A stretch of 56,860 nt of DNA from the NCBI GenBank assembly GCA_948614045.1, contig CAPFSK010000005.1, positions 1 through 56,860 on the forward strand, given 5' to 3'. Source of the DNA: an uncultured Candidatus Saccharibacteria bacterium (GTDB lineage: Bacteria > Patescibacteriota > Saccharimonadia > Saccharimonadales > Saccharimonadaceae). The position numbers and the translations under genes are program-made. This document shows positions 23,456 to 31,430 of the stretch, one piece after another (position 1 is the stretch's first letter; every line of letters begins with the position of its first letter). A model generated the notes under the pieces. It made no database searches and was not told the origin of the DNA. It was given only the letters and a program-made list of their open reading frames with translations.

Positions 23456-24781
23456 TTACCGTTTAATCCCCGGCACTGGGAACTTGAGCGCGATACTGCG
23501 GACTTCGTCGCGGATACCGTCGAGCTCGGCGCGATGTGCATTTAGCCCGTCTTCATTCCCTGCTGCGACGCAAATGTCAACGACACGGTGCATCCAATCG
23601 GCGAGCTGTCGCATCTCTGCTACACCAAGACCACGAGTGGTCATGGCTGGTGTGCCAAGTCGGACGCCGGATGGACGGAAAGCCGCACCCTTGTCGCCCG
23701 GTAGAGAGTTCGCATTCAAAGTCAAGCCGACCTGATCGAGCGCCGCCTCGTAAAACTTGCCGTCAATGCCGAAGCTACCCTGGACATTGACGAGGATAAG
23801 ATGATTCTCAGTGCCACCGCCTTGAAGCTGGAAGCCGCGCTCCATCAGCTCCGCCGCGAGGACTTTAGCATTTTCGACAATATTCTGCGCATAAGTCTGG
23901 AACTCCGGCTGCAAATCTTCGCCGAACGCCACGGCCTTCGCTGCAATGACATGCTCCAACGGACCACCTTGCGTGCCTGGGAAGACCGCCCGGTCAATCA
24001 AAGTTGGGATATTTTCTAGCGTATGTTCGCACTTTTTCAGAGGGCTGCCGACTTTGCCCATACTCATAATCAAGCCGCCGCGCGGGCCACGCAGGGTCTT
24101 GTGTGTCGTGCTAGTCATAACATGGAAGCCATGCTCAAGCGGGTTCGGATGAACGCCACCCGCAATCAAGCCGGCGACATGCGCCATGTCGGCCATAAGC
24201 AAAATCTCTTCGCCAGTTTCCTGGCTCACCGCCTCAGCAATCTGCTTCACGCGGTCAAAATCTGGCAATTTCATGAAAGCGGAATAGCCGACCAAGATCA
24301 GCTTCGGATGATGCTCGTGAGCGAGCTTTTCTAGCTCGTCATAATCAATATCACCCTCTGCCGTCACACCATAACCAACGAAGTTATAAATCTTTGCGCT
24401 GCGAGTCACTGGAGAGCCGTGAGTCAAATGACCGCCGGCCGGGAGCGCCATGGCAAGCACAGTGTCGCCAGGTTGTAGCCAGGCAAAATAAACCGCTTCG
24501 TTCGCATTTGCACCGGAATGAGGCTGAACGTTCGCATGGTCAGCACGGAAAAGCTGTTTCGCGCGGTCGATGGCAAGATTCTCAATCTGGTCGACGTTTT
24601 CATTGCCGCCATAATAACGTTTGCCGGGGTAACCCTCGCTATATTTATTAGTCAAGACTGAGCCCATGGCCTCCAAAACTGCGCTAGAGACGTAATTTTC
24701 GCTCGGGATGAGCTCCAAGCCTTCGCTCTGGCGACGCTGTTCGGCAGCAATAATCTCAAAAACTGGATCTTTAGTTGTCAT
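23456..24781 (-). CDS. glyA: Serine hydroxymethyltransferase
   Basis: 441 residues. PLP enzyme that interconverts serine and glycine with tetrahydrofolate. ELIPSENYVS near the start, YYGGNENVDQIE, HSGANANEAVY, MADMAHVAGLIAGG and the PLP-lysine region STTHKTLRGPRGGLI are all present, and the length is normal apart from a short C-terminal extension. AGGAGGTATTACATG fixes the start. Gives the cell one-carbon units; glyS lies 4 kb away. Confidence 0.97.
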   Translation of the reverse strand: MTTKDPVFEIIAAEQRRQSEGLELIPSENYVSSAVLEAMGSVLTNKYSEGYPGKRYYGGNENVDQIENLAIDRAKQLFRADHANVQPHSGANANEAVYFAWLQPGDTVLAMALPAGGHLTHGSPVTRSAKIYNFVGYGVTAEGDIDYDELEKLAHEHHPKLILVGYSAFMKLPDFDRVKQIAEAVSQETGEEILLMADMAHVAGLIAGGVHPNPLEHGFHVMTSTTHKTLRGPRGGLIMSMGKVGSPLKKCEHTLENIPTLIDRAVFPGTQGGPLEHVIAAKAVAFGEDLQPEFQTYAQNIVENAKVLAAELMERGFQLQGGGTENHLILVNVQGSFGIDGKFYEAALDQVGLTLNANSLPGDKGAAFRPSGVRLGTPAMTTRGLGVAEMRQLADWMHRVVDICVAAGNEDGLNAHRAELDGIRDEVRSIALKFPVPGIKR

Positions 24782-24889
24782 GTAATACCTCCTAGATTGA
24801 ATAAACGATTATCTGAGATTATGCTGAATTAAACCATACCTATACTCCACTTTTCTCCATTGTATCATGACTAGGCAAGGCGAGAAGTC

Positions 24890-24918
24890 TTGACTTTTTA
24901 GATAATGTGTGCTATAAT
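24890..24918 (+). promoter_or_regulatory. Promoter of the 24971 gene
   Basis: TTGACT (24890-24895), 17 nt, TATAAT (24913-24918); third copy of the promoter also seen at 11578 and 14898. Confidence 0.85.
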
Positions 24919-24970
24919 GAGGGTATGGCTCGGTTTTTGCCGGGCAAAATTCATTTTTGGAGGTGGTTCT

Positions 24971-25591
24971 TTGAGATTTTTAACGGTTTTAGCAAATATT
25001 TTTGCGCGTTTTTCGGTACGTCGGTGGAACAGAATTCGAGTACTGAGAGGGATTTGTCGGGCGGCTTATCGGGGGATGGGTAATGTCTATATTGCCAGGC
25101 GAAAGAAAAGGCATCCGGGGGTGGCCTATTACGGAGCGGCGGTAAACACCTATCCGTGGCCGTATTCCGATCCGAATTTCGCGCCTTGGGAAGAGGACGA
25201 CCGCGAAGAATCCTATACCCTGATCACGGATCCGGCGAATTTCGTCATTCGGCGGAGCACCAGCTATGTCGCTTGGAAAATTTTCGAGTTGACGGGGCGG
25301 TGGCCACTGGAGCGCGGCGATGAAGGCAAAATCTTTCACGCTAAGTATTGGCAGGAATTCCTAGCGCTGAATGGATGCGACAAGGTCGTAGCACAGCCGG
25401 AACGGGGACGTCATTACGTCGGAATTATTCCCAGCGAGGGAGAATTCGGGCAGGTGGTTTGGTTCGAGGGGTTAAGTCCGCTGAGTTGCTCAGACTTGCC
25501 GATTTACACGGTATCGACTTATACTGATTTTAAGTATCAGACGAACTATAATTATGATGCCAAAAAGGCGATCTGGGTGGAAATTTACTGA
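24971..25591 (+). CDS. Hypothetical protein, 206 residues
   Basis: Begins at a TTG six bases after GGAGGTGGTTCT; longer frames are excluded because they start inside the promoter. The N-terminus (FLTVLANIFARFSVRRW) is amphipathic and basic; the rest is soluble and rich in Trp, Tyr and Pro, e.g. YPWPYSDPNFAPWEEDDRE, RSTSYVAWKIFELTGRWP and HYVGIIPSEGEFGQVVWFEG. The W/G-rich segments with HYVGIIP recall CHAP/NlpC-like wall-hydrolase or bacteriocin domains, but no catalytic Cys-His pair can be assigned with confidence. Followed by tRNA-Ala. Confidence 0.65.
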   Translation: MRFLTVLANIFARFSVRRWNRIRVLRGICRAAYRGMGNVYIARRKKRHPGVAYYGAAVNTYPWPYSDPNFAPWEEDDREESYTLITDPANFVIRRSTSYVAWKIFELTGRWPLERGDEGKIFHAKYWQEFLALNGCDKVVAQPERGRHYVGIIPSEGEFGQVVWFEGLSPLSCSDLPIYTVSTYTDFKYQTNYNYDAKKAIWVEIY

Positions 25592-25676
25592 AAGGAATGA
25601 GAGCTGGCCGCAGGGTTGGCTCTTTTTATGGCGGAAGGTTTTATTTTTGGCGGGATTGTGTTATACTGGTCGCAAT

Positions 25677-25752
25677 GGGGACGTAGCTCATCTGGTAGAG
25701 CGCGGCATTCGCATTGCCGAGGTGGTCGGTTCGAGTCCGATCGTCTCCACCA
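25677..25752 (+). tRNA. tRNA-Ala (CGC)
   Basis: Acceptor GGGGACG/CGTCTCC (one G-U), anticodon stem CGGCA/TGCCG with loop TTCGCAT, anticodon CGC, encoded CCA. Confidence 0.92.
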
Positions 25753-25866
25753 TTCGACTCGCTATAATGGGTCACTTTGGTTTTTCGGAGCCTCGCTCGT
25801 CTAAAGACGCGCTTTGTCTCCTCAAAATCCAAATTGCCGCCATTCTAGCATCGTCTCTAGCTTCAT

Positions 25867-25941
<75 letters not shown>

Positions 25942-26090
25942 TAGAAAGGTGCTGGCTTAGCCGGCGCTTTTCTATGCCTACAGAAGCATAAAATAAACCC
26001 CGTAGCCTAGGCCCGGGGTTTAAGTTTAAAGCATTTTGTTGCGACACGAGTCTGAATATCGCGCCCAATCTCAGCTTCTTAATTTCAAAG

Positions 26091-27320
26091 TTACCGCGCT
26101 CGCCAGATTTGTTCGAGGAAACGAGTACGCATAGTACTGAAATTGCGCTCGGAGATTGGCATAGTATGGGCGTGAAGACCTTTGAGAAAATCGGCAAAAT
26201 AGCGATTATCAAGATAATCGACGGCGTGACGGCGGAAAAATTGATAAATTTCGCTATATTTCACAATGCGATAAGGCTTCGCGAGGTGGTATTTCTCCAG
26301 ATTGAAGAGATTATAATCTGGGGTGAAGACGAAATAATGCGCGGTTTTACCATAAACTGCATCCGCGGAGTCAGAAATCCGCCCTTCGGTGTATTCTTGG
26401 TATTTGTTCAGCTGCGAATAATGATCGGATTTAATGCCGTTGAGGTTAGATTTAATCTTGTTTTCAATCACGAGGATACTGTCTTCGCTTTCGATCCAGA
26501 GGTCGATATTATGATTGCTTTCGCGGACGATAGCGAAATCGCGGTCAAAATCAGCAACGCCGAGAATATCATGCGCAAACTTCGGAAATAAATCTGGACG
26601 ATACTGAAAATAGTAGGCGAGTAGATTAGAAAAGGCCAGCTCATCGTTCTCCTTACGGATAATCTCAAGAAAAGTTGGGTCGGTAGCGCGAGTCGTCTGG
26701 CTAGCCGTGAGCTTGGTGGTAGTGTTCTTGGATGCCCAGAGATTGTCGTCATCTAGGACAGCACGCAAAACGCGATAGGCCTCGGGATCGTTCGCAAACG
26801 AATAGTATTTGCGCGAGGATTGATTGTCGATTGCTTTGCTGACGGAATTGAGATAGAAAACCGTAGCAGTCGGGTCGTCAGTTGTAAAGCCAGCATCAAT
26901 CGTCAAGATTAGGCGCGTATCCGGGCGGGGCGTACAAACCTCGGAGGCGCGGAATGAGGCAACGGTCGTCGCCAGATCTTCTTCGCCGCCATGATAGATA
27001 TTGTCACGAAAAATCCGGCTGAGCTGTACCCCAGCGTAGGTAATCTCGCCCGCAGACGATGCATCGACCGGAGTCAGACCAGTGGCTCGCGCGATGACTT
27101 CGACCGTAGTTTTGCCCTCGAGATTGCGGACGAAGATGACATCAGAAATTGGATGTGTATCGAGGTCGACTGCTCCGCTCGGAGTAATATAGAGGTAATT
27201 CTGGCCGTCATCAGCGCGAAACAAATTGATAACTTCGTGGCCGATGTTCTCGCCCTCGTCGAGGTAAGCACCAGCGAAAAGCTTATTGATTAAAATTTCA
27301 GGAGAAGAATTAGTGTCCAT
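26091..27320 (-). CDS. PD-(D/E)XK nuclease-family protein
   Basis: 409 residues. Residues ~275-310 contain NIDLWIESEDSILVIENKIKSN: D, then IEN-K, the D...ExK signature of PD-(D/E)XK nucleases, in the form seen in the PDDEXK_4 family; the following HYSQLNKYQEYTEG helix supports this. The N-terminal ~130 residues (GHEVINLFRADDGQNYLYITPSGA) are a separate domain without a known role. Such stand-alone proteins are often found with defence genes, but nothing else here is a defence gene. TATAAT lies 6 nt before the ATG (leaderless). Confidence 0.78.
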   Translation of the reverse strand: MDTNSSPEILINKLFAGAYLDEGENIGHEVINLFRADDGQNYLYITPSGAVDLDTHPISDVIFVRNLEGKTTVEVIARATGLTPVDASSAGEITYAGVQLSRIFRDNIYHGGEEDLATTVASFRASEVCTPRPDTRLILTIDAGFTTDDPTATVFYLNSVSKAIDNQSSRKYYSFANDPEAYRVLRAVLDDDNLWASKNTTTKLTASQTTRATDPTFLEIIRKENDELAFSNLLAYYFQYRPDLFPKFAHDILGVADFDRDFAIVRESNHNIDLWIESEDSILVIENKIKSNLNGIKSDHYSQLNKYQEYTEGRISDSADAVYGKTAHYFVFTPDYNLFNLEKYHLAKPYRIVKYSEIYQFFRRHAVDYLDNRYFADFLKGLHAHTMPISERNFSTMRTRFLEQIWRAR

Positions 27321-27454
27321 ACTTCCATTATACCATAACTGATGTTATGGCTGTATAACCGCGTCGCTTTATGACATTTTATGACAAATCCCCGCCGGAG
27401 CGGGGTGTCTGTCGTAAAAAGTTGCTTGCCGATATGTGATTTAGTCTCCGATCT

Positions 27455-28264
27455 CTAATCGGAGACTTTCCACTTGCCAAGGCATGCCTTGGCAAGTCCG
27501 GCAATATGAGCCTGCTTAGAATCGACAACAGCGAGCGGGCGGTCGCCGTTAGAGTTCAAGATCGACGTCAGATGAGCCAAGTTAAACTCATCGTAAAGTA
27601 ACGACAACTCCGTGCAGCCGAGGATAATCGCGTCAACTGGCTGCACAGTCAAGATACCCTGAATCATACGCAGGTACCACTTCTGGGTACTTTCAGTGAT
27701 TTTACCATGACAGAGCTCGCTGAAGATACAGTCGTTCAATATGCTCGCATCAAGACTGCCGGGGGTATCCACGGTTAAATCATACCTCTTGAGGCGGTCT
27801 TTCAGAAAATCTCCCTCCATCGTCTCGAGCGTACCGAGCAGTAAAACCCGGCGTGGTTCATCATTGCTGTACATCTTCGGATATTTTGCGCGGTTACCGT
27901 CAATTAGCTCGACGCAACGTCTCCCAATACAATCAGCAATGTGAATAAACCGGTCAGGGCCGATACGCGCCTCAATAGTGGGAGCAATTTTGTGAATGGT
28001 ATTACTGGCCACTGCTACATACTCCGCACCGATAAAAGTCAACGAATCAGCCATATTGCTCAAAAACTCGCCAATTCCAGACCAATCGCCCGCCAGCATA
28101 TCTTCCCGAACTTCAGCGAAATTAACATCGCGCTGAATCAGCTCGGCGTTATTGAGCCCGCCAAGCGCCTGATTGACCAGGTTATGAATGCCAGCAGAGT
28201 AGCCATCCGAAGACTCGTGGCTTAATCCGCCAATGACACCAACCGTGTGTAAAATAGAATCCAT
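27455..28264 (-). CDS. Aspartate/glutamate racemase-like protein with an altered catalytic residue
   Basis: 269 residues from MDSILHTVGVIGGLS (GGGGG upstream). The fold markers of the Asp/Glu racemase family are present: VGVIGGLSHESS, the first active-site segment VAVASNTIHKI and the second GCTELSLL. The first site is normally a cysteine (CNT); here it is serine (SNT), while the second cysteine is kept. Two-base racemisation would thus be impaired; a one-sided or different reaction is likelier. Promoter TTGACA-17-TATAAT lies at 28395-28367 with a ~90-nt leader. Confidence 0.82.
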   Translation of the reverse strand: MDSILHTVGVIGGLSHESSDGYSAGIHNLVNQALGGLNNAELIQRDVNFAEVREDMLAGDWSGIGEFLSNMADSLTFIGAEYVAVASNTIHKIAPTIEARIGPDRFIHIADCIGRRCVELIDGNRAKYPKMYSNDEPRRVLLLGTLETMEGDFLKDRLKRYDLTVDTPGSLDASILNDCIFSELCHGKITESTQKWYLRMIQGILTVQPVDAIILGCTELSLLYDEFNLAHLTSILNSNGDRPLAVVDSKQAHIAGLAKACLGKWKVSD

Positions 28265-28412
28265 ATGAGATCCCCCTTTCAAAAACTTCAATTTATGGAT
28301 TTAGCATCAACAAAGCAACTTCTTGTTTTGACATTAAGCTGCAATAGTGACACTATATCTTTCTATTATAGCACACCTTGCTTGAAATGTCAACGTATAG
28401 TATAATCCATAC

Positions 28413-29723
28413 ATGAGTAAACTAGAGAATATCGTAAGTCTATGTAAAAGAAGGGGGTTTATATTTCCGGGGTCCGACGTTTACGGCGGTATGGCCGGTA
28501 CATGGGATTACGGTCCTCTAGGTACAATCTTGAAACGCAATATGATGGATGCGTGGTGGAATTATTGGGTCGACCAGCGCGATGATATGTATGGGGTGGA
28601 CGCGGCGATTATTATGAATCCGCAAGTTTGGGAAGCGTCGGGACACGTCGCGACGTTCGCTGATCCGTTAGTTGAGTGTAAAGAATGCCACGGGCGATTC
28701 CGGGCAGACAAATTAGTCGACGGGGCGACGGAGAGTATTACGACCGAGGCGTTTCTAAAAGCAGACGTGAAATGCCCGACCTGCGGGAAGAAGAATTGGG
28801 GTGAGATTCGGAAGTTCAATATGATGTTCAAGACGCATGTCGGCCCGATTGACGATGACTCGAGCATTGCGTACCTCAGACCAGAGACGGCACAAGGGAT
28901 TTTTACAAACTTCAAAAATGTCGTCGATACGATTTATCCAGATATGCCGTTTGGGATTGCACAACAGGGGAAAGCCTTCCGGAATGAGATTTCGCCACGG
29001 GATTTCATCTTGCGCGACCGCGAATGCTCGCAGATGGAGATTGAATATTTTGTGAAACCGGATGATTGGGAGCGGGCATTCGAGGAGCTGCGCGCGGGTC
29101 AGCATGACTTCTTGGAGAATGTAATCGGTTTACCGGCAAGTGCGATTCACGAGTTGGATGTGCCGGAAGCAGACCGGGCGCATTATTCGAAGCGGACGAT
29201 TGACTTTATGTTTGATTATCCGAACGGCGAAGAAGAGTTGATGGGTCTAGCATATCGGACAGACTTCGACCTGAGCAATATCCAGCGAGCAAGTGGAAAA
29301 AATATGGAGTACCGCGACAAGGTGACAGGTGAGACGTTTGTGCCGCACGTGATCGAGCCTTCAATCGGAGTGGAGCGGCTGTTCCTGGCAATCTTGAGTA
29401 ATGCGTATACAGAGGAAGAGGACCGGATCGTATTGAAATTACCTTCTAGGTTGGCGCCATATAAGTACTGCGTGAGCCCGTTGCTAAAGAATAAGCCGGA
29501 ATTAGTGGAGCGAGCGAAGGAAGTTTATGAGATATTGAAGAAGAAATACACGTTCGTGACTTGGGATGATTCGGGCAACATCGGTAAACGCTATAAGAAA
29601 CAGGACGAAATCGGAACACCGAAGTGTGTCGTCGTGGACTTTGAGGGGCTGGAAGATGGAACCGTAACCGTACGTGACCGGGATACGACGGAGCAGGTAC
29701 GGGTGAAGGTGGAAGAGTTATAA
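28413..29723 (+). CDS. glyS: Glycyl-tRNA synthetase, single-chain type
   Basis: 436 residues, class II, the homodimeric (alpha2) type found in Gram-positive bacteria, archaea and eukaryotes. IVSLCKRRGFIFPGSDVYGG at the start, a zinc-binding insertion with CKEC ... CPTCGKKNW, motif 2 in GKAFRNEISPRDFILRDREC, MEIEYF, and motif 3 in HVIEPSIGVERLFLAI, then the anticodon-binding domain. TATAAT ends 6 nt before the ATG, so it is probably leaderless. Immediately followed by the 184-bp foldback. Confidence 0.97.
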   Translation: MSKLENIVSLCKRRGFIFPGSDVYGGMAGTWDYGPLGTILKRNMMDAWWNYWVDQRDDMYGVDAAIIMNPQVWEASGHVATFADPLVECKECHGRFRADKLVDGATESITTEAFLKADVKCPTCGKKNWGEIRKFNMMFKTHVGPIDDDSSIAYLRPETAQGIFTNFKNVVDTIYPDMPFGIAQQGKAFRNEISPRDFILRDRECSQMEIEYFVKPDDWERAFEELRAGQHDFLENVIGLPASAIHELDVPEADRAHYSKRTIDFMFDYPNGEEELMGLAYRTDFDLSNIQRASGKNMEYRDKVTGETFVPHVIEPSIGVERLFLAILSNAYTEEEDRIVLKLPSRLAPYKYCVSPLLKNKPELVERAKEVYEILKKKYTFVTWDDSGNIGKRYKKQDEIGTPKCVVVDFEGLEDGTVTVRDRDTTEQVRVKVEEL

Positions 29724-29724
29724 A

Positions 29725-29908
29725 GAAGGATAGGTGGAGCAGTTAATCCTGGAATGGGAGCCTCGTGCAGGGGCTTCCTTTTGGATTTTGCTCTAGAGAG
29801 CCGCGAAAGTTCCGGAGGCGTAACTCCGCTGACTTTCGCTAAAATCCAAAAGGAATCCTCTGGCTTAGCTCTTTTATATTCCAGGATTAACTGCTCCACC
29901 TATCCTTC
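29725..29908. repeat. 184-bp foldback element with 31-bp perfect terminal inverted repeats
   Basis: The left arm (29725-29755) and right arm (29878-29908) are perfect inverted copies, starting two bases after the glyS stop. Nested inside are CTTTTGGATTTT/AAAATCCAAAAG and GCGAAAGT...GGAG/CTCC...ACTTTCGC, so almost the whole unit folds into one long hairpin. It carries no gene. It may be a MITE-like insertion or a very long mRNA 3' hairpin. Confidence 0.85.
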
Positions 29909-29919
29909 CCTACTGTTTT

Positions 29920-31134
29920 TCACATATACTCGTAAAACGACATGAAAAAACCGGAACGATAATGTTGTTCCGGTTTTAGGCTACCTAGGTAGCGGGTGAG
30001 GTGCCATTCAGTATGTAATTTTATATGGTCAGTATTGATTGGATGATCAAGGACTAACGCGTCCAGAATTAGCCGGTTCGTCTGCGACCGAAGATACGCG
30101 ATAACCGCCGCGTCCATCAGACTCCATAACCACCATATCGACGGTCCGCCATTAGCTTCGGCTTCAGCAGCTTTAACGTACTTTTCAGCAGTGCGGAGAG
30201 CGTAATAGTATTCTCGATCAGTGTTCTCATTGACGTCCAGCCCACAGACAACCGTGTCAGAGGTAGACTCACTTACGCCAGTAGCGAGAGTGGAGCCAGC
30301 CATAAGGCTAGTAACAACAATAACTCCGGTGAGTAGGCTAGTAGCAATGATGCGACGTGGCGTAATATGAGAGCGCCACTCAGTGCGCTGCGGACGAAGG
30401 TCTTCGACATGATAGATGAAACCGAATTTCTTCGCAACACGGCGAGAGACATACTGGCTATATCTACGTGTAAAGAATAGAAGAGCGAACATATGCCTCT
30501 CCAAAAGGCGCTGCGCATACTTACCCACTTCCTCTGCTGTCGGACCGCTCCTATGATCATACCGAGGATTTTCCATGATATAATTGAAGGACTTCGTCAC
30601 GACAATCATGTATCGCGCCCCGCTTTGTACCATGGCGCGAAAATCATTAACCGAAAAGGAGCCCTGAGAGAGACTTGGATGATTATGTAAATCGATATAG
30701 ATATCACTATATACTCGCCTCCATTCCCTAGCAGGAACATTACCTCGATTCGGCAAGTTCAGTGTTCCTTCGGCGAGTTTACGCTCGTTAATGTCAAACA
30801 ATGCTCGATATTCGAGCGGCTCATTACGAATGGCTTCCATAACCGTAGTCAAATCGTCACCATGATTAGAAGCAACAGCTTCGGTCAGCAACTCATCATC
30901 GGTCGATTCTTCTACCGAGCCCCCCACTACATCGACTGCGGTCAAGCAGACAGTCATACAAATTAGTCCAACGACAGTAACAATAAGGCAGAACATCTCT
31001 CCGTCGTATGACAAAAATGACCTGTTACTACACAGACCGATTATATGGTTGGCTAGTAACGTAAATATGAATATGAGTGACGCAACGGCAGCGATAAGTG
31101 TGTTTACTACTAAAACAAGATTAATTTTTCTCAT
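29920..31134 (-). CDS. Membrane protein with a JAB/MPN-like HNHP motif
   Basis: 404 residues. Two N-terminal membrane segments (residues 6-30 and 48-70), a cytoplasmic or exposed domain, a third membrane segment near residue 263-285, and a helical C-terminus. Residues ~145-165 read IYIDLHNHPSLSQGSFSVND: H-x-H-P ... S-x2-D, close to the metal-binding JAMM motif of MPN/JAB isopeptidases and of related RadC-like proteins, but with one extra residue in the spacing. The glutamate of the usual motif is not obvious. A transcription start with TTGACT-17-TACAAT lies at 31260-31288. Confidence 0.6.
   Translation of the reverse strand: MRKINLVLVVNTLIAAVASLIFIFTLLANHIIGLCSNRSFLSYDGEMFCLIVTVVGLICMTVCLTAVDVVGGSVEESTDDELLTEAVASNHGDDLTTVMEAIRNEPLEYRALFDINERKLAEGTLNLPNRGNVPAREWRRVYSDIYIDLHNHPSLSQGSFSVNDFRAMVQSGARYMIVVTKSFNYIMENPRYDHRSGPTAEEVGKYAQRLLERHMFALLFFTRRYSQYVSRRVAKKFGFIYHVEDLRPQRTEWRSHITPRRIIATSLLTGVIVVTSLMAGSTLATGVSESTSDTVVCGLDVNENTDREYYYALRTAEKYVKAAEAEANGGPSIWWLWSLMDAAVIAYLRSQTNRLILDALVLDHPINTDHIKLHTEWHLTRYLGSLKPEQHYRSGFFMSFYEYM
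29945..29977. terminator. Bidirectional terminator
   Basis: AAAACCGGAAC/GTTCCGGTTTT with A- and T-runs on both sides. It sits inside the 3' end of the 29920-31134 frame and can serve glyS from the other direction. Confidence 0.75.
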
Positions 31135-31259
31135 AATATCCCCTCCCTATATCCTTTGAGAAAATCTAGCACCACAAATTCGTAAAATACTTAAGGCATT
31201 TTTGTACCTTAAGACATTAGAATATCGTGGTACAAACATTTGTTTTACCTTATGCTTTC

Positions 31260-31288
31260 ATTGTAGCATACTTTAGCGAAAAAGTCAA
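31260..31288 (-). promoter_or_regulatory. Promoter of the JAB-like membrane protein gene
   Basis: TTGACT (31288-31283), 17-nt spacer, TACAAT (31265-31260) with a TATGCTACAATG context; leader of about 120 nt. Confidence 0.75.
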
Positions 31289-31352
31289 TACTTTTATGGC
31301 TATTTTACTAAAAACGTCAATTAGAGCTACTGGGGATTTTACCTCTTAAAAA

Positions 31353-31368
31353 CCCCCCCCCCCCCCCC
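31353..31368 (+). repeat. C16 homopolymer tract upstream of the ABC exporter
   Basis: Sixteen consecutive C residues, about 45 nt upstream of the -10 box (TATAAT, 31415-31420) of the ABC gene. Tracts of this length slip during replication and can tune a promoter by changing spacing. An assembly artefact must be kept in mind. Confidence 0.8.
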
Positions 31369-31430
31369 AGCAAAATAGACATAGAAAATGCTTGTGGAGA
31401 GGGCGGAGATAGGATATAATTGTAGATAGT

